64,000 bases of DNA, from contig CM041465.1 in the NCBI GenBank assembly GCA_023213395.1, positions 90,031,741 to 90,095,740 on the forward strand, in the 5' to 3' direction. The position numbers and the translations under genes were made by a program. Positions 31,217 to 43,806 of this stretch are shown here, piece after piece. Each line of letters opens with the position of its first letter. The first letter of the stretch is position 1. Below the pieces are notes generated by a model. That model saw only the letters and a program-made list of their open reading frames with translations. It was not told the DNA's origin and ran no database searches. This DNA is from Cycas panzhihuaensis. Its lineage: Eukaryota; Cycadophyta.

Positions 31217-31806
31217 ATATTCAACTAATTAGTTTATAAGTTCATCAAAAGAGATGACTGGATGACTACATTGGTGTTAAGTAGTTTTGTATTGGTTAAA
31301 AACTTTAGATAGCTTATTAATAGCAAGACATATAAATGTATCATTATCTTTGGCATGGGTAATAGTTATGGTTGTATCTTTTTCTTTAATGATTTTTTTA
31401 ATATAGTTACCAAGCTCAATGTCAATTGATTATAAGTAGGATAAAAAATCTGCATACTTTAGATCATACAATTTTTGTTCTAAAATGGCATCTCAAGTGG
31501 TATCTATTTTTTCATATTTATTTTTGAGTTTAGTCCAAACAGTGGCAAGTCCATCTATATTAGTGAACTACCTTCTAATATTATGAGAGAGATGTCAGGA
31601 TGGTGCTTAAGGCTATATTAAAAGTTCATTAAATATACCACATAGTCATTTAAGGTTTTATTTGTAAGTGATTAAAATTTTCCAGTAACATATCTCCAAA
31701 GTTATTATTGTTTAAGTTGATTGGATACTTTAAGTTTCTAGTCAGCATAATTTGGGTTGGTTAACATTGGACTTTTTATAGAATAAATTGCCCCTAGCAT
31801 GAGAGC
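31217..31806 (-). pseudogene. Copia-C gag, N-terminal half
   Basis: Minus-strand frames read MALMLGAIYSIKSPMLTNPN then YADWKLKVSNQLKQ (about 31806-31700, the gag start with its NYxxWK motif), later VWTKLKNKYEKIDTT and ILEQKLYDLKYADFLSYL, and FICLAINKLSKVFNQYKTT and DELIN at the Copia-A boundary. This is UBN2-type gag. It continues at 1784 on the other side of Copia-A in the correct frame. Multiple stops. Confidence 0.82.
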
Positions 31807-33639
31807 CATTTTTTGAATGATATCCACAAAAAAAAATACTCTCTTTTGAGATTGAACTATTTAACCCAACCACTTAATTTACAAAAATAAAGAAGCACAT
31901 TTGAAATAAAAAAAAACTATCCATGTGCTATAAAACAAAAATGTATATTAAGTAGATCTTCAAATTATCAAGAATGAAACATAAATATACTTGAAATAGG
32001 AAAATATGTTAATGGAAACAACTTTATAAGTGTAAACATAATTATAAGAAATAAGATATATGTTATGAAGTATGTCATTAGATGACCATCATTTGTTGGA
32101 CCATTTATGCTTAAATTATCACTTTGTTATTAAACATCATAATATATAGATAAATAGATAGATATATAAAGAATTTATATTAAAATTAAAATCAAATAAT
32201 TGACTATAAAGAAATAAAAAGAATAATTATAAAAATGTTTTGAGAGGATAAAGAAATTAATAAAGAGGGAGGGTTTAATTATCTTTTATATATATTATAA
32301 AAAATAAGTAATAGATAAAAAAATAAAAAAATTTATTAATGTTTTAACCAATATAATAAGTATAGTATGATCTTAAAATAAATAAGAAACTTTTAATGTT
32401 CTAAATAAAAAGAATTATTTAAAAAAAAGAATTTAAATAATTATTATAGACCTAAGGTATGGAAATGATGACAAAAGAAATAAGAAAAGGGCTAAATATA
32501 TATTTACACATAGACCTGACAAATTAATAAAAATGAGAAAAGGATTAAATATATATACTTGTGCACAAATCCAAGGATTAAATATATACCTGTGAGAATT
32601 AAATTGCAATCAATAGTCATTGATGAAGAGGTGTATGAGTGATTATGATTGAAGGTAGGTCTTTGTTGGTGGGGGGGGCGGGGGGGTGAGGTGTCATAGA
32701 TGGATGAAAATTTTCCTTACTTTCTACAATAGTAAGCAAGTCTTCCTCCTTTCTTTATGGTGATAATGGTGAACAAGTCTTCCTCCTTACTCTCTACAAT
32801 GACAATGGTGAGCAACTTTCTCTCTGTGGTGACAATGACGAGTAAATCTTCCTCCTTTCTTTCTGTGGTAATGATGGTAAGTAGGTATTTTATCAAAGAT
32901 GAAGGAAAATGGTCTTTAGATACACTTAAATGTCTTCCTTCTCATTACAAAGCCCTTGGCACTCTAGGGTTTGTTCTTAACCTAAAATCATACTACCAAT
33001 ATAGAGATATCATAACAACACAATGAGCAGATTTTGGTGGCTTTGTATTTCTTTTTATCTATCTCTTCGCAAGTAGAATTTTTCAAGGCAAATTTATAAA
33101 AAAAAAAGGCCACATAGGGTTTTGCTTTGGTGTGCAGGTTATATTGATATGAGGAGCATACAGGTTTCCTTTTTACAAAGTTATCTTCTTAGTTTCTAGT
33201 GGTAGGTATCTACTCCAAAGCCATTATTATTTTTTGTAGTGGTGGGCTTATTTTATAATGGGGAGGCAATGAAGTTTCCATATAAGAGTCTCTAATTCTC
33301 ATAAGGTTTTTAAAGATTTATTCTACTTTAGAAAAGGATCTTGGATTGTAAGAATAAATTATGTAAACTTTGGACAGAATATATAGTCTTTTGAAATTCC
33401 AAGGTTTAATTTCCCTTTTTTATTCCCTTCCTTTTGTGAAAAAAAATCTATATCTAGAATGTAATGATTTTGATATTTTTTTAATTTAAAAAAAAATGAA
33501 GATAATTACTATATTTTCCTCAAACTTACTTTTATTTATGTATGTGAGATGTCCTTAAATTTCATCTAGCATTGATAGTTGAAATTTATTTTTGTAGAGA
33601 TCTATCTTGTTGCATGCTTAATGATGTCTACTACATTCA
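31807..33639. other. Copia-C leader region, no gene; G-run and 32.7-kb minisatellite
   Basis: AT-rich, no recognised coding sequence. A G-rich run (ggggggggcggggggg) lies at 32671-32686. 32740-32885 is a degenerate minisatellite of about 33-40 bp built on 'cttcctcctttcttt.tggtg.taatggt'. Lying between the Copia-C gag and its primer site, most of this should be leader, but unseen insertions are possible. Confidence 0.5.
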
Positions 33640-33650
33640 CTATGATACCA
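33640..33650 (-). other. Primer-binding site of Copia-C
   Basis: The minus strand reads TGGTATCATAG just downstream of an LTR ending in CTTTGACA. It matches the tRNA-Met consensus at eight of eight leading bases and then diverges. Confidence 0.7.
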
Positions 33651-33925
33651 TGTCAAAGAATTGAAAATTAAGAAGTAAATTACATAATAATAAAGTGGAT
33701 TACATAGATACACATCAGAAAGACATTTAACATAATTTGTACATAGCTTTTAAGCAGGTGGGAAACCCCTTTAGAGGAAGAAAAACCACCTTATAAGTAA
33801 ATAATTACATTATTAAAGTGCATACTATACATTACACGTAACCTATCCTCAAGTCTACCTATTTTTCAGGAGAGAAAATAAGAACCTTTAAATAGGTTGA
33901 GTAGGGTAACCACCCAGTCAGCCAC
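33651..33925 (-). repeat. 5' LTR of Copia-C (outer end approximate)
   Basis: The inner end is TGTCAAAG on the plus strand, adjacent to the primer-binding site. On the minus strand it carries a TATA-like TATTTAAA (about 33890). The outer end is set by the last plausible CA (CAGTCAGCCA), because the partner LTR is outside the window. Confidence 0.6.
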
Positions 33926-33954
33926 TTTTTTCTTAATTAATATAATATACTATA

Positions 33955-36468
33955 TAAAGTAAATTTCACTTTAAATTAAAAACATAATATAGCTTACTTA
34001 CTAACACAAACCATGGTTTTTTCATCTATCCTTCCCCCTCTGATTTTCTATGGATCCTTGTATATTTTTATAGGGTAGGGAAGAGCTTTTTGGGTAACAA
34101 AGTGCTATTGAATTTTTGTTAGCCCTTTTTGCTAATGACTTGTCACTATTTAAAGTAGATTGAAGCTCATCTTCTTTAAAGATTATGAAGTCTATTAGAG
34201 AAATTAGAGCTTTATTTTGTCTCAATCATTGTTGTTTTCTTAGATTCATCCTTCCACTTACCTATTTAAAGTCTTCCTCCTTCAATTGTCACTAGTTTAT
34301 GCTTATTTTTTCTCTCTCACAACATCCATTGCTATCAAGTTTAGCATCCTTATGGTGTTTGGGGCTTCTTTGCAACTTGTTGGATAAGAGTATAAAGATA
34401 ATATAAAACATACAACAAAGATATTTATCAGTCTTGGAGTAATTTTATTATGGTTTAATCTTTATTTTAGTAATTAGATTAGTTTCCTTTGGATTGATTA
34501 AAAAAAAACTTAAAAAAAGAAAAAAGATTTCTTCATTATTATTTCATTTATTATCAGGCAAAATTTATTTATTCCTTCTAGCTTATTAGGTGATTTGACA
34601 TGGAATCAAACTAGTTTTGATTTCCAACTCCTTATCACATTGTTAAAAGCATTCAAAGGGGTTATTTTAGGGGATTGAACCAATTTCAGTCTTTAATTGT
34701 AAGCTCCATTAAGCAAGGACATATATTCACTCCCTTTGCTTATTCTTATTCTTATTCTTAATTCACAAGGAGGATGGTTCCACTAAAGGGTTAAAGAAAC
34801 TAAGCCAATCCTTTATGAGGAGATGAATGGTAAGAAAGTGTAACCTTCAAGTAATAGAGTGTCTTAATTCTTTTCCTTAGAGCCATGGATATCTCAAATC
34901 ATTTATTTGCCATCAAAATTCCTCATATGTAGCAAAAATGCTAGTGAAATTTTGACAAAGTTTTAAAGTTACAATGAAAAGTTTTAAAAATCATGGGTTC
35001 AATATCTATGTTACTCCTTGCTTATTCAATATATTATATCTTAATGTGAAAGTAATCAAAGATAGTGAAACTATTACTTCTAAGCTAGATTACAGGGTAC
35101 TCATCGTATTCCCTATTTCTTACATTTTTTTTTATCTTCAAGTTTCCACAAACTAAAAAAAGAAAGAAAAATAAATAAATGAGTGCTCTCTTACATTGTT
35201 GAGTGGTTCTTGAATGATCCTCTTTCCTTTTTTGTATACAAAAAAGAAATATAGGAAATCAATGTTTGGGATTAGGATTAAAAGGTTATAATTGTGTTTC
35301 TTGCATCCTCATATTCTTTTATTTATTGCTAAGTAGATCTTAACAGATTGAAAAAGAAATAAAAGAATAACAACTAGGATAATCGTAAGTGCAATGAAAG
35401 ATCTTAGAATCATTTTTTACTTGTGGTTTTTATTCCTATTTCTTTTACCATCCATTTAAGAAACATAAACAAAGCAAACGAAAGGAGATATATCCATTTG
35501 TGCATGAGTTAAATGTTTAATTATATTCATAATTGTTCACTATTATATCTATTTAACTTAAAATTACATGTTAGACTTACACATAGGTGTTGTTTGATAT
35601 TATTTGGTCCTCCTTGGATAGGTTATATCTCTTCATTGAAGACCTGCTTAATCACTCCAAACTTAGAATCCCTAGTGTATAAGCTTATCCTCTCTTAAAG
35701 ATAAATACTTCTCATTATTAGGAGTTTTTTAATCAACTAGGACCTAACATTCTCAGTGTACAAACTACTTCTTCTCTAAGATTACTTTCTTTCTAGTTGT
35801 GTTATGAACACTAAAGGAAATGGCTTACTATTTTCCTTTAGGTTAAGAGTGGCTTCTTCTTTCTTCCTTCACCTCTAAGTGTGGGAACCCATCAAAGTTA
35901 AACACAGACAATCTTGAGTCATTCATCTGCATGAATGGGTTATCACTAGGTGAGGGAGTCCCCAGTGGCTAACCCCTTAAAAAGTTGTTAATCTAGGCTC
36001 TAATCTTTCTTTGGTCCATATACTTATTAGTCCTCCCTTTCTATAACTAGTGTGATATAAATTACTCTTATTTAGGTGGGAATAGAGGTCTAGTTTAGAA
36101 ATTTCATCCTTAGGAGGGCTTTTGGAGTAGTAAAAAGGTAAACTTAAGATGTTTATTTTAGAGTAAGGACCCCTAATGGTCCTTCCACTTATTAAAAGAT
36201 TGCTTATCACCTCCTCAAAGTAAATGTTTTTTATTTTGTTTGACTTATTTAATTTGAGTGCTTGTACTTGACTAGATTTTGGTTTGATTATATTATGCAT
36301 ATGTGAAGTGGGCTAATTTACAAGCTAGTTTAAATTTCTTGTTTTCATTCAAGCAAATAAATAAAGAGACCTCTTCTTAAAGGTTGGTTAAAAGGTCTAC
36401 CCTTGAGATATATTACCATTGGTTCCCTTTCATGTAGACCTAGTAAGTGATTGGCCCCAAGATGAGGA
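33955..36468 (+). repeat. Solo LTR of the Tat-2 family
   Basis: Collinear with the Tat-2 5' LTR (about 58560-61033). Shared landmarks: 'aaccatggttttt', 'gccatcaaaattcctcata', 'cttatcctctcttaaag', 'ttctcattattaggagt', 'ttcacctctaagtgtg', 'tcactaggtgagggagtcc' and 'aaggtctacccttgag'. No PBS or gag follows; instead a Copia-D RT fragment begins, so this is a solo LTR left by recombination, or a truncated end. Boundaries are accurate to some tens of bases only; no target duplication found. Confidence 0.75.
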
Positions 36469-37840
36469 ACCAGAAGACACATTTAGGCCTCTCCTATACT
36501 TGTACTCTAAGGAAGTAATGAAGTATCCCTAGATATATTATCTTAAAGATGTGAGTCAAATCTATCTTTTAGTTTGATTTCATATTATTATCATTACCTA
36601 TAATTAGTAGGTCATCAAATTACAATCCTAAAAATATAACTCTATCATCCAAAACCATGATGTATAGGTATAAGTTAGCTTAAGATCCATCAAAACTATT
36701 TTTCAAAAAGTAATAATCAATTTTCCTATACCATGTTCTTAGAGCTTGCTTCAAGCCATGCAAGGCCTTTCTAAGTCCATATACCAAATACTTTTGACCT
36801 CTCCATATAAAGTTAGGAAATTGCTCCACGTAATCCTCTTTTGTTAAGACTTTATTTAGGAATATATTTTTCACATTCATTTGGTGAAGTTACTATTTGA
36901 ACTAGTCAACCCTCCCTAAAATGAACCTAATAGCAATCATCTTCATAATTAAAGTGAACATCTCTTAGCAGTTGATTCCTTCCTACTACTTAAAGTCTTT
37001 AACTACAAGTCTAGCCTTATATTTATTTTCATATCCTTCTAATATATATTTGGTGCTATAGACCCATTTATAATTAATTTTTGTCTCCTCAATAGGCAAC
37101 TCTACTAAATCCCAAGTGTGGTTATTCCTCACTACTTGCATTTTAGCATCCATAATATCATTCTACTTTTTCTCCTTATCTTCCTTACTAGTAGTTAAAA
37201 GAATATTTATACTCAACCTTGGTGATATAAGAGAAAAGTTAACCTATTCATAAGGTTAAATTTTAGATTTCCATTTACCCATTGTCTCAAGTACCACTTG
37301 TTAACATCCTCCATGGGTTTTAATTACCATTAAGATAATTTCCTCTATGAAAATGGGGGCAAAAGTGCAGGACCTTTTTCAAGCTTATGCTAAGGCCTAG
37401 ATGAGGCTTCTAAACTTAAATAATTCCAACTCCATCATTTTATCACTATAAAGTATGAAAGGTTCAACATTAGGCTTGGTTAGGTCCCATGAAGAGTTTC
37501 ATTTAAACTACTCCTCAATCTACTTCCCAACATCAACTAAACCTAAATCTGATTTATCACACTCATTGAAGATAACATCTTGAGTTGTGTGGATTCTCAT
37601 ATTTAGTAACTTAAAAACTTTATATACTTTGCCCTCCTTAGAGTATCCTAGAAGGATATATTTAATACTCTTACAACTAGGGTGAGTGAATGAATGATAA
37701 AATAAAGTGATAGAAGAGTGAGATTTATACAAGTTAACACAACAAAGGTAGAAGAATATCCAAACTTTAAATTAGGATAAAGATGATATACATATTTATT
37801 GTATAATTCACCACATATTTGAGAACCCTTAATGGTCAAC
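36468..37840 (-). pseudogene. Copia-D integrase end and reverse transcriptase fragment
   Basis: Minus strand from 37840: ELYNKYVYHLYPNLK and VNLYKSHSSI (in another frame), YILLGYSKEGKVYKVFKLLN and MRIHTTQDVIFNECD (integrase C-terminus), then RT: MNVKNIFLNKVLTKEDYVEQ, YGLRKALHGLKQALRTWYRK (37 kb to 36.7 kb), and FDDLLIIGNDNN (about 36620) in place of YVDDLLIIGND, preceded by a stop. Homology continues to the 'CVFW' residues at about 36468, where the solo LTR starts. RNase H is absent. It is a different Copia lineage from A and B. Confidence 0.85.
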
Positions 37841-38912
37841 TATTATATGCTATCACATATTTCTATATGGAACACAACTCAATAAGACCTATAATATAAA
37901 ATATAAATAAACTAGAGAATGTGTGAATGGGGGTTGAATATATAAATAGGTATTACACCCAACATTCCCCTCTATAATAGATAATTACATAAAATATCAC
38001 ATCAAATAATATATGTTGAGTCTTTAAATCTTTGTTGGAATAGGTTGTAATAACATAATCTATTATTGACACCCATATAAGTGAACTCCGTCTACTAGAT
38101 CACATGGATAACTAGCTATTATGACTGTAAGTTAGTTAGGATGATCCTTCATATACATGGTATAATCAGCGCTAAATCAAATTCACCTAAGGAACACATC
38201 ATCCTATATCATTAATAGATAAGCCAATGAAGATATATGTAAGAATAGCTAAAAATAGTTCCTACCTTTTACTAATATAGAATAATATAAGTAGCTCTTT
38301 GGCACCAATGGTTGGAAATAAATAACACTATCATCTTATAATGGTATTATGACCTTAAATTACCATTATAGTCTTAAAAGCATGCCTTTATGGGCTAAAA
38401 CATACCACCATGGACTTATAATACCCTCAATAGGCTATAATATCTAATAATATATGTCATAAATATGATTAAGAAATAGAAGTGAGTTAAATAAACATGA
38501 AATTACTCTCTCTAATGATAAATTCTAATTAATTTTTTATAAATATGGGCTCTATATAGCCTAAAATGAGCCTATATGACAGCTTTTTCATGTTACCCTC
38601 CCATTTAGTGTATATTACATCAATATAACAAATAATAGATGATATGGAACCTTTAAAAAATATATGTATGTGCCTAAAAATATTGAAAAAATGATTTTAA
38701 AAAAAGTGGAAGAAAAAAGACTTTACACTAAAATATCTACATCAAATTAGTTCCAGACGATATCAGGTGACATGTCAAATTAAAGCTCTCTTAGTTACAA
38801 ATCTAATACAACTAATAAGACTAAAATTGGTATTTATATACTCAAGTTATGGATAAAATACTAATAATGACTCCTTAAAAGCTAGGAAAATTAGGCCTTA
38901 GGCCCTTCCACT
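37841..38912. other. Region without recognised gene; candidate LTR end at 37975
   Basis: AT-rich. On the minus strand, TATTATAGAGGGGAA followed by TGTTGGGTGTAATACC (boundary at about 37975) looks like a polypurine tract and LTR start, with TATATA-like sequence downstream. The partner LTR was not found. The rest (37976-38912) shows no coding sequence. Confidence 0.45.
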
Positions 38913-39338
38913 TGTTGGAGTTAATCGTCATCACTCCACTCCCACCTTCCAACCAGGATTGTACACCTCATCAACCTCATTTTACACATGTAGGTGTTCA
39001 ACATGTGTAGGTAAGTTAAGGTAAGATTTGGTTTGATTTAAGTTAATTTGAGTTAGTTTCATTTAAGTTAAGTTAGCATTATTTTATTATTAATTTAAAT
39101 TTTAGGGGTTGGAGAGTTTCTCTCCTCCCCCAAAATTATAAATATTGAGGGGTGTGCAACCCTAATGTCTTTAGACACCGCCCTTATTAGGAAATTTATA
39201 ACTCTCTTCACTACAATATGGATTGAATACAAAGTACTTTCATGTTGAAGCTATGATGTTATGATACTATGATGCAATATTGATCTATGTGATTTTTATA
39301 TATGTTATGGCTTGTTCCCTTGCGATATTTTTCCAACA
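38913..39338 (+). repeat. 5' LTR (family C-R), related in layout to Copia LTRs
   Basis: 426 bp, TGTTGGAGTTAATC...TTTTCCAACA, followed by a PBS. It shares the order of parts with the Copia-A LTR ('gttaaggtaag', T-rich middle, 'ctcctccccc', TATA-like TATAAATA at 39137-39144) and a perfect 5-bp hairpin TGTCT-TT-AGACA at 39166-39177. The 3' LTR is not seen. Confidence 0.75.
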
Positions 39339-39340
39339 TT

Positions 39341-39352
39341 TGGTATTAGAGC
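39341..39352 (+). other. Primer-binding site of the 38.9-kb LTR
   Basis: TGGTATTAGAGC, one mismatch to the tRNA-Met consensus, two bases after the LTR. Confidence 0.85.
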
Positions 39353-39404
39353 AAATGATTACTGACCTGTTGAAATTTTTTAAAGAACCAAGAAGATTTT
39401 GAGG

Positions 39405-40330
39405 TAGATTTGCTCACAAGCAAAATATTGGTTACATTTATTTTCTACAAGTTTTTTTCTGTAAGTTTCTTCTATTTTTTAGCAGATTTGCTTATTATTA
39501 AGATATATTTATGCTATAACAAACATACTTTAGATTTCTTCAAATTTTGTACAAAATTATAAAGGATTTCAGCTACAAGCTACATTTTTTCAAAGGATTT
39601 TTTAGATCTGAGTTATATTTTTTCAAATCTGCATATCTTATCACATATTTCACTATTTTCAAGAATATTTCTACCTATTTATCTAATATTTTTGCAGATT
39701 TGTGAAGGAGATCAGTAATAAGCTACATATTATTCAAGTTTTCTACATATTTGTGATATATTTCCTCATATCTATATTTTTTTATCAAATATTTAGTATT
39801 TTCATGCATATTTTTGTCTATTTATTAAATATTTTTTAGATCTGTGAAAGATTGCAACTGCATACAATATTTACTCAAGTTTTTTCTCAGATTTGAGCTA
39901 TATTTCTTCAAGATCTACCTTATATTTTTTAGATTTGTTACACCTACATCATATCTACAATATTTAGCTTAAGATCTGCAATATTTATTAAGTTTTTTTT
40001 TAGATCTGCTTATTTTAGCAATTATTTTAATATTTTCTAATATATTTGTTGTAGATTTGCAACATTTAGTTCAGATCTGCTATATTTCATTTCAGATCTA
40101 TATTTTTCATCATAAATTTGACCATATTTTTCAAGTTTTTTTTATAAATCTGTAGCTTTTGGTATAAATTACAATAGATTCATCCCAACAAGCCACATAT
40201 TACAATAGATCTACCCATATTTGACTTATGTGGAAGAAGATCTATCTAGTGAAAGCTTTTTTAAGACCATTTTTTGCTGCAAGTTTTCTATAACTACATT
40301 TCTAGGTTCATCATATTTTTTTTCAGATTT
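39405..40330 (+). repeat. Degenerate 'AGATYTG' repeat array in leader
   Basis: At least fifteen copies of AGATCTG, AGATTTG or close variants (for example 39411, 39484, 39605, 39696, 39837, 39890, 39939, 39972, 40003, 40075), usually followed within 30 bases by 'tattttttcaag'-like sequence. Spacing is irregular (about 30-120 bp). It lies in the leader after the PBS. No coding sequence. Confidence 0.6.
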
Positions 40331-41154
40331 AAACACCTTTTTCTGATATATCTGCTTCATATATTTAAAAAATTTCAAATACAAAATACATAAATATTTT
40401 TTTTTATATACTTTCTTCAAAATATTTAAAAATTTTTCATTATGACTCTATTGTATGGTTATATTCTTCCATTAAATATTATCGATTGTTATTATTTAAG
40501 GATTTCTTTTGTGAAATCTCAAAGTACACTTATATTATTGTATGTCTTTATTGTTGGTAGAATTTTTTTGAAACAACTTAAACCCCAATATTTAAAAATT
40601 TTCTTAGTTTCAAAAAGCTAGATGTGCTTAACAATCTTGAGTTTTTTAGAACATAAAAGCTGGCACAAGATAAAATAACATTCGTAGATATAGAAGCACT
40701 ATCTTATATCTTTCACACAAGGAATCATTAATAAGAGCAGACGATCCAATTTTATTTTTGAAGAAATCAAAATTGTAGCTATTAATTTTTTATTATTGAT
40801 TCAGAGGAAAGTGATACAAGAAAATAGTCAAGCGTTGTTGAAAGAAAATATTATAGATTTGTGTCCTCAATACCATATTGACATTCTGTCTCTTCAGTTG
40901 TTGTTCTGTATGCTCATGACATTGTGGACTCTTCTATGAATCTCACAAAGAAAAATTAATCCTTTCAAGATGAACATAACTCTGGTCTTGGGATACATCA
41001 TTCCCTAAGGTGGACATCATTTCCCATATAAAGAAATGCTCCCACTCTTGTATGGAGAATGGAAATCAATATTAGAAGCAAGGGCATTTCATATGAAATA
41101 GAAATAGTTGATTAACAAGAAATTGGTAGAATACTTCATCAAAAGAAAACTGTA
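40331..41154. other. Leader continuation, no gene recognised
   Basis: AT-rich, no protein homology I can name on either strand. It lies between the repeat array and the calponin-homology fragment. Confidence 0.5.
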
Positions 41155-41660
41155 TTAGGACCAAAGCCCGCTGGTAGGAATACCATCTGCAACCATGATC
41201 TTCGCATATGTATCACTCCTTAAATGTTTGGATCGGGCTTTCTTAGAAAGAGCTCGAATGCATAGACAAACTTTATAGATGTCCCTCTTCTCAACAACAT
41301 CAGGTGGGGAAAATAGATCTACCCAAGTCAATCCTAACTTCTGACAGACCTTAAGAAAGGCATCAACATTTAAATAAGGTAGATATTTGCCACTGTGCTA
41401 TCCAATAACAGGAGTTTCTGTAAGCAGCATTGGAGATTCAGATTCTCCACCAAATTTCCTCTGCACCAATTCGTTGATTAACATGGAAACCTGAAATAGG
41501 ATGTTCTGTGACTTTATATTCTAGGAAAGATGCCAATAGCCTAGGCTTGGTAAATATGACTTACAAAAGTTCTCCATCAGAAAGTATATCTACAATTGTG
41601 TCCCCCTCATCAAATCTTTTATCCAAAACTTATTCTATCCATATCTTGGCTTGTGTCTTT
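41155..41660 (-). pseudogene. Calponin-homology (CH) domain gene fragment with an intron
   Basis: The minus strand reads AKIWIE, stop, VLDKRFDEGDTIVDILSDGELL (41650-41565), then GTAAGT, a 74-bp intron-like gap (41564-41491) ending TTTCAG, then VSMLINELVQRKFGG and, after one stop, HSGKYLPYLNVDAFLKVCQK, LGLTWVDLFSPPDVVEKRDI, YKVCLCIRALSKKAR (41490-41160). This is a calponin-homology pattern: a WIEEVL start, DGxLLC, then CxxLGLxxxDLFxPxDVVExxDxxKVxxCIxAL. CH domains bind actin or microtubules. The exon phases no longer match. The retained intron argues for copying of genomic DNA rather than mRNA. It sits upstream of an R block, as the carrier/Sec7 fragments do in Copia-A. Confidence 0.72.
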
Positions 41661-41879
41661 AGAAATTCAACATCCAACTCTCAAAAGTTACTGCACATGG
41701 ACGATCCTCTCTGGAATCCGTCCCTCTGCAAGCGAGGATTCTCCCAGCCTCTGCGTGAAGCATAGCCATTAATTGTGTCGACCCATCTACCTCGTGCAGC
41801 CCACGTGATAGGCTGTGGTAGTAGCATAGCAGGGCATGGTGGCGCATTGCAGCATGGCACCGGATAATTTTATTTTAAA
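41661..41879. other. GC-richer stretch between CH fragment and R block
   Basis: Contains short open frames on both strands and 'gcccacgtgat', a G-box-like CACGTG. No recognised gene. Possibly more captured sequence. Confidence 0.35.
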
Positions 41880-43461
41880 CGTTTATATTTTTTTTTTTTT
41901 AATATAAAGTTTTAAAAAAATAAATTTTATTATATAAGTTTTGAGTTCTAGGGATTTAAGCATATGCCCCCAATTAACCTCTAGCCTCTGTTCCTATACA
42001 TTACCACATGACCGTTAGCTACCTTTAAAAGGGGCTAACAATTTTTTATAAACTTTTTTTATTTTTATTCTTTTTAATTTTTTATTTTACATAGGGTTAC
42101 TAGTAAAATTTTGCCATAACTCCTCAGTGCATCATTGATTTCTGACAAAACTAGTTTTATTGCATTAGAAATTTTCCATAGATCAATTTTGATTGGTCAT
42201 ATGACCAATTTGGTGCTGATTTGACCCTGTTTTAGTCGATTTAAAGTCAATGAGTCCTTATTTGAGCCTTTTTTTTAATTTTTTATAAAATGACTTTTTG
42301 AACTGATTATATTTTATTACCGGGTAACTATTTTCTACCCAGATCTATTCTACAGTGATCTACATTCAACAAACTTCATTACCCATTTTTTATTTTATTT
42401 TTTAGAATTCATTTTGATCATTATTTTAATCGTTAAAAGTGGCATTTTAGTGGTTTTTAGCACTTTTTTAACTTTTTACTATAAAAGTACATGTCGTTAA
42501 TTTCATTATAACTTCTTCGTTTTACATCAGAATTTAGTCCTATCAATTTCATTGGGAAGTTAACTCAATCCTCTTCAATCTGACATAGTTTTTTATATGT
42601 TTTAATGTATTTATACTAATCTTTAAATAGATCAAATTTGAGCTACTTAATAACCTCAAATCTGCTATTTTTACACATTTTTTATATGTATTTCTCAAAA
42701 TCTTTTATTGAAAATATATTAATAAGCTCTCCAAAATATATTTGATCTTTTTTACATAATTTTATAAACTTTTATTAATATTTTTATAAGTTTTTGAGCT
42801 CCCTACTTCTGTTAGACCTCAAAATGAGGATTGTACCTTTAGTTTATCAAAACTTGACTTATAGGAACCCATTTTCAAAACGGTCTATTCTATTGGATAC
42901 ATATTTTATTAATATTTATATTAGTAAAATTTTATTTTATTCTGACATCGTTTAGTATATTTTTTAAGCTGTCCAAACTTGAGGTTATCCTTTAAACCTT
43001 TCTTTTAAGGAGGACAATATTTTTTGTTCAAAAGTTTCTTCGTATTCTTTATATTTCAAAGTGAGAATACACATATACATTTCCATTTCAGTATTATATA
43101 TTATCATCAAGGCTAAGCATTTATTGCATTAAGAGTTTATATTTATTCATTTAAAGAATCAAAAGGTTAAGGATTATTCTTTTTATCATCAAAATTCATT
43201 TTAGATTTGTATTGCTAAAAAGATCTTTATTACATCCACATTTGCTCTTATATTCATTTTATTTTAAAGTTTATTCGAAAGGCACACTTATTGAAAAGCT
43301 ATTTTTATCATTATTAAAAGGATCATTTCCTTATTATGCTTAGTTCATATACTTTCCAAAGGCATACACATATTGAAAGCATTTATCATTATTGAAAAGT
43401 TTATTTCCTTATTGCACCTATAAAGGTTGCATTTAGTTCATTCATTTTCAAAGGCCATACA
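41880..43461 (+). repeat. R block, truncated copy
   Basis: Collinear with 4140-6240 and, inverted, with 47945-49720. It begins with an AT-rich run ('aatataaagttttaaaaaaa'), runs through 'aggaacccattttcaaaacg' and 'ggttgcatttagttcattca', and stops at the Copia-B LTR end. It has no SINE at the site used in Copia-A. The continuing leader and gag expected on the right are absent. Confidence 0.75.
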
Positions 43462-43794
43462 TGATGGAGTCAGAGGAGCAGAGTAGGACATCATAACGAT
43501 CGTATCTTAAGTACAATGGTACTTTCCAATAAAATGGCAGTGTTAATAAACACCAGGGAGGTATTCCCTTCCCTTAAATAGAGAATTCAGGGAGGCGTTG
43601 GGTTCCATCACCCTAGCTGCACAATAATTAAGATTAGTTTAAAAAATATATTAAAGAAAATAATCTGATACGACTCAAGTGAGTGGTCGGTCTGGATGGC
43701 TGTTGAGTGGCTCAAGGTGCCCTAGGGTCCCTCAAAAACGGCTTTGAGAGGTCTTAAGTGCTCTGGTGCACATACATTGGGATTATTCCCAGCA
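43462..43794 (-). repeat. 3' LTR of Copia-B
   Basis: 333 bp. On the minus strand TGCTGGGAATAATC...CTGACTCCATCA. TATTTAA on the minus strand (43580-43574) precedes a hairpin (stem GTGTT/AACAC, 43540-43553). Related to but diverged from the Copia-A LTRs. Confidence 0.9.
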
Positions 43795-43806
43795 TTCTCC
43801 CCCATA
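43795..43806 (-). other. Polypurine tract of Copia-B
   Basis: The minus strand reads TATGGGGGAGAA directly before the LTR. Confidence 0.88.

Noticed and set aside
32757-33026. 89-codon plus-strand open frame
   Set aside because: Its first half is translation of the minisatellite at 32740-32885 (repeating MVS/SSFLSV). No homology.
39405-40330. CRISPR-like repeat-spacer array
   Set aside because: Repeat words are only 7 bp and variable, spacing is irregular, and the context is a plant retrotransposon leader.
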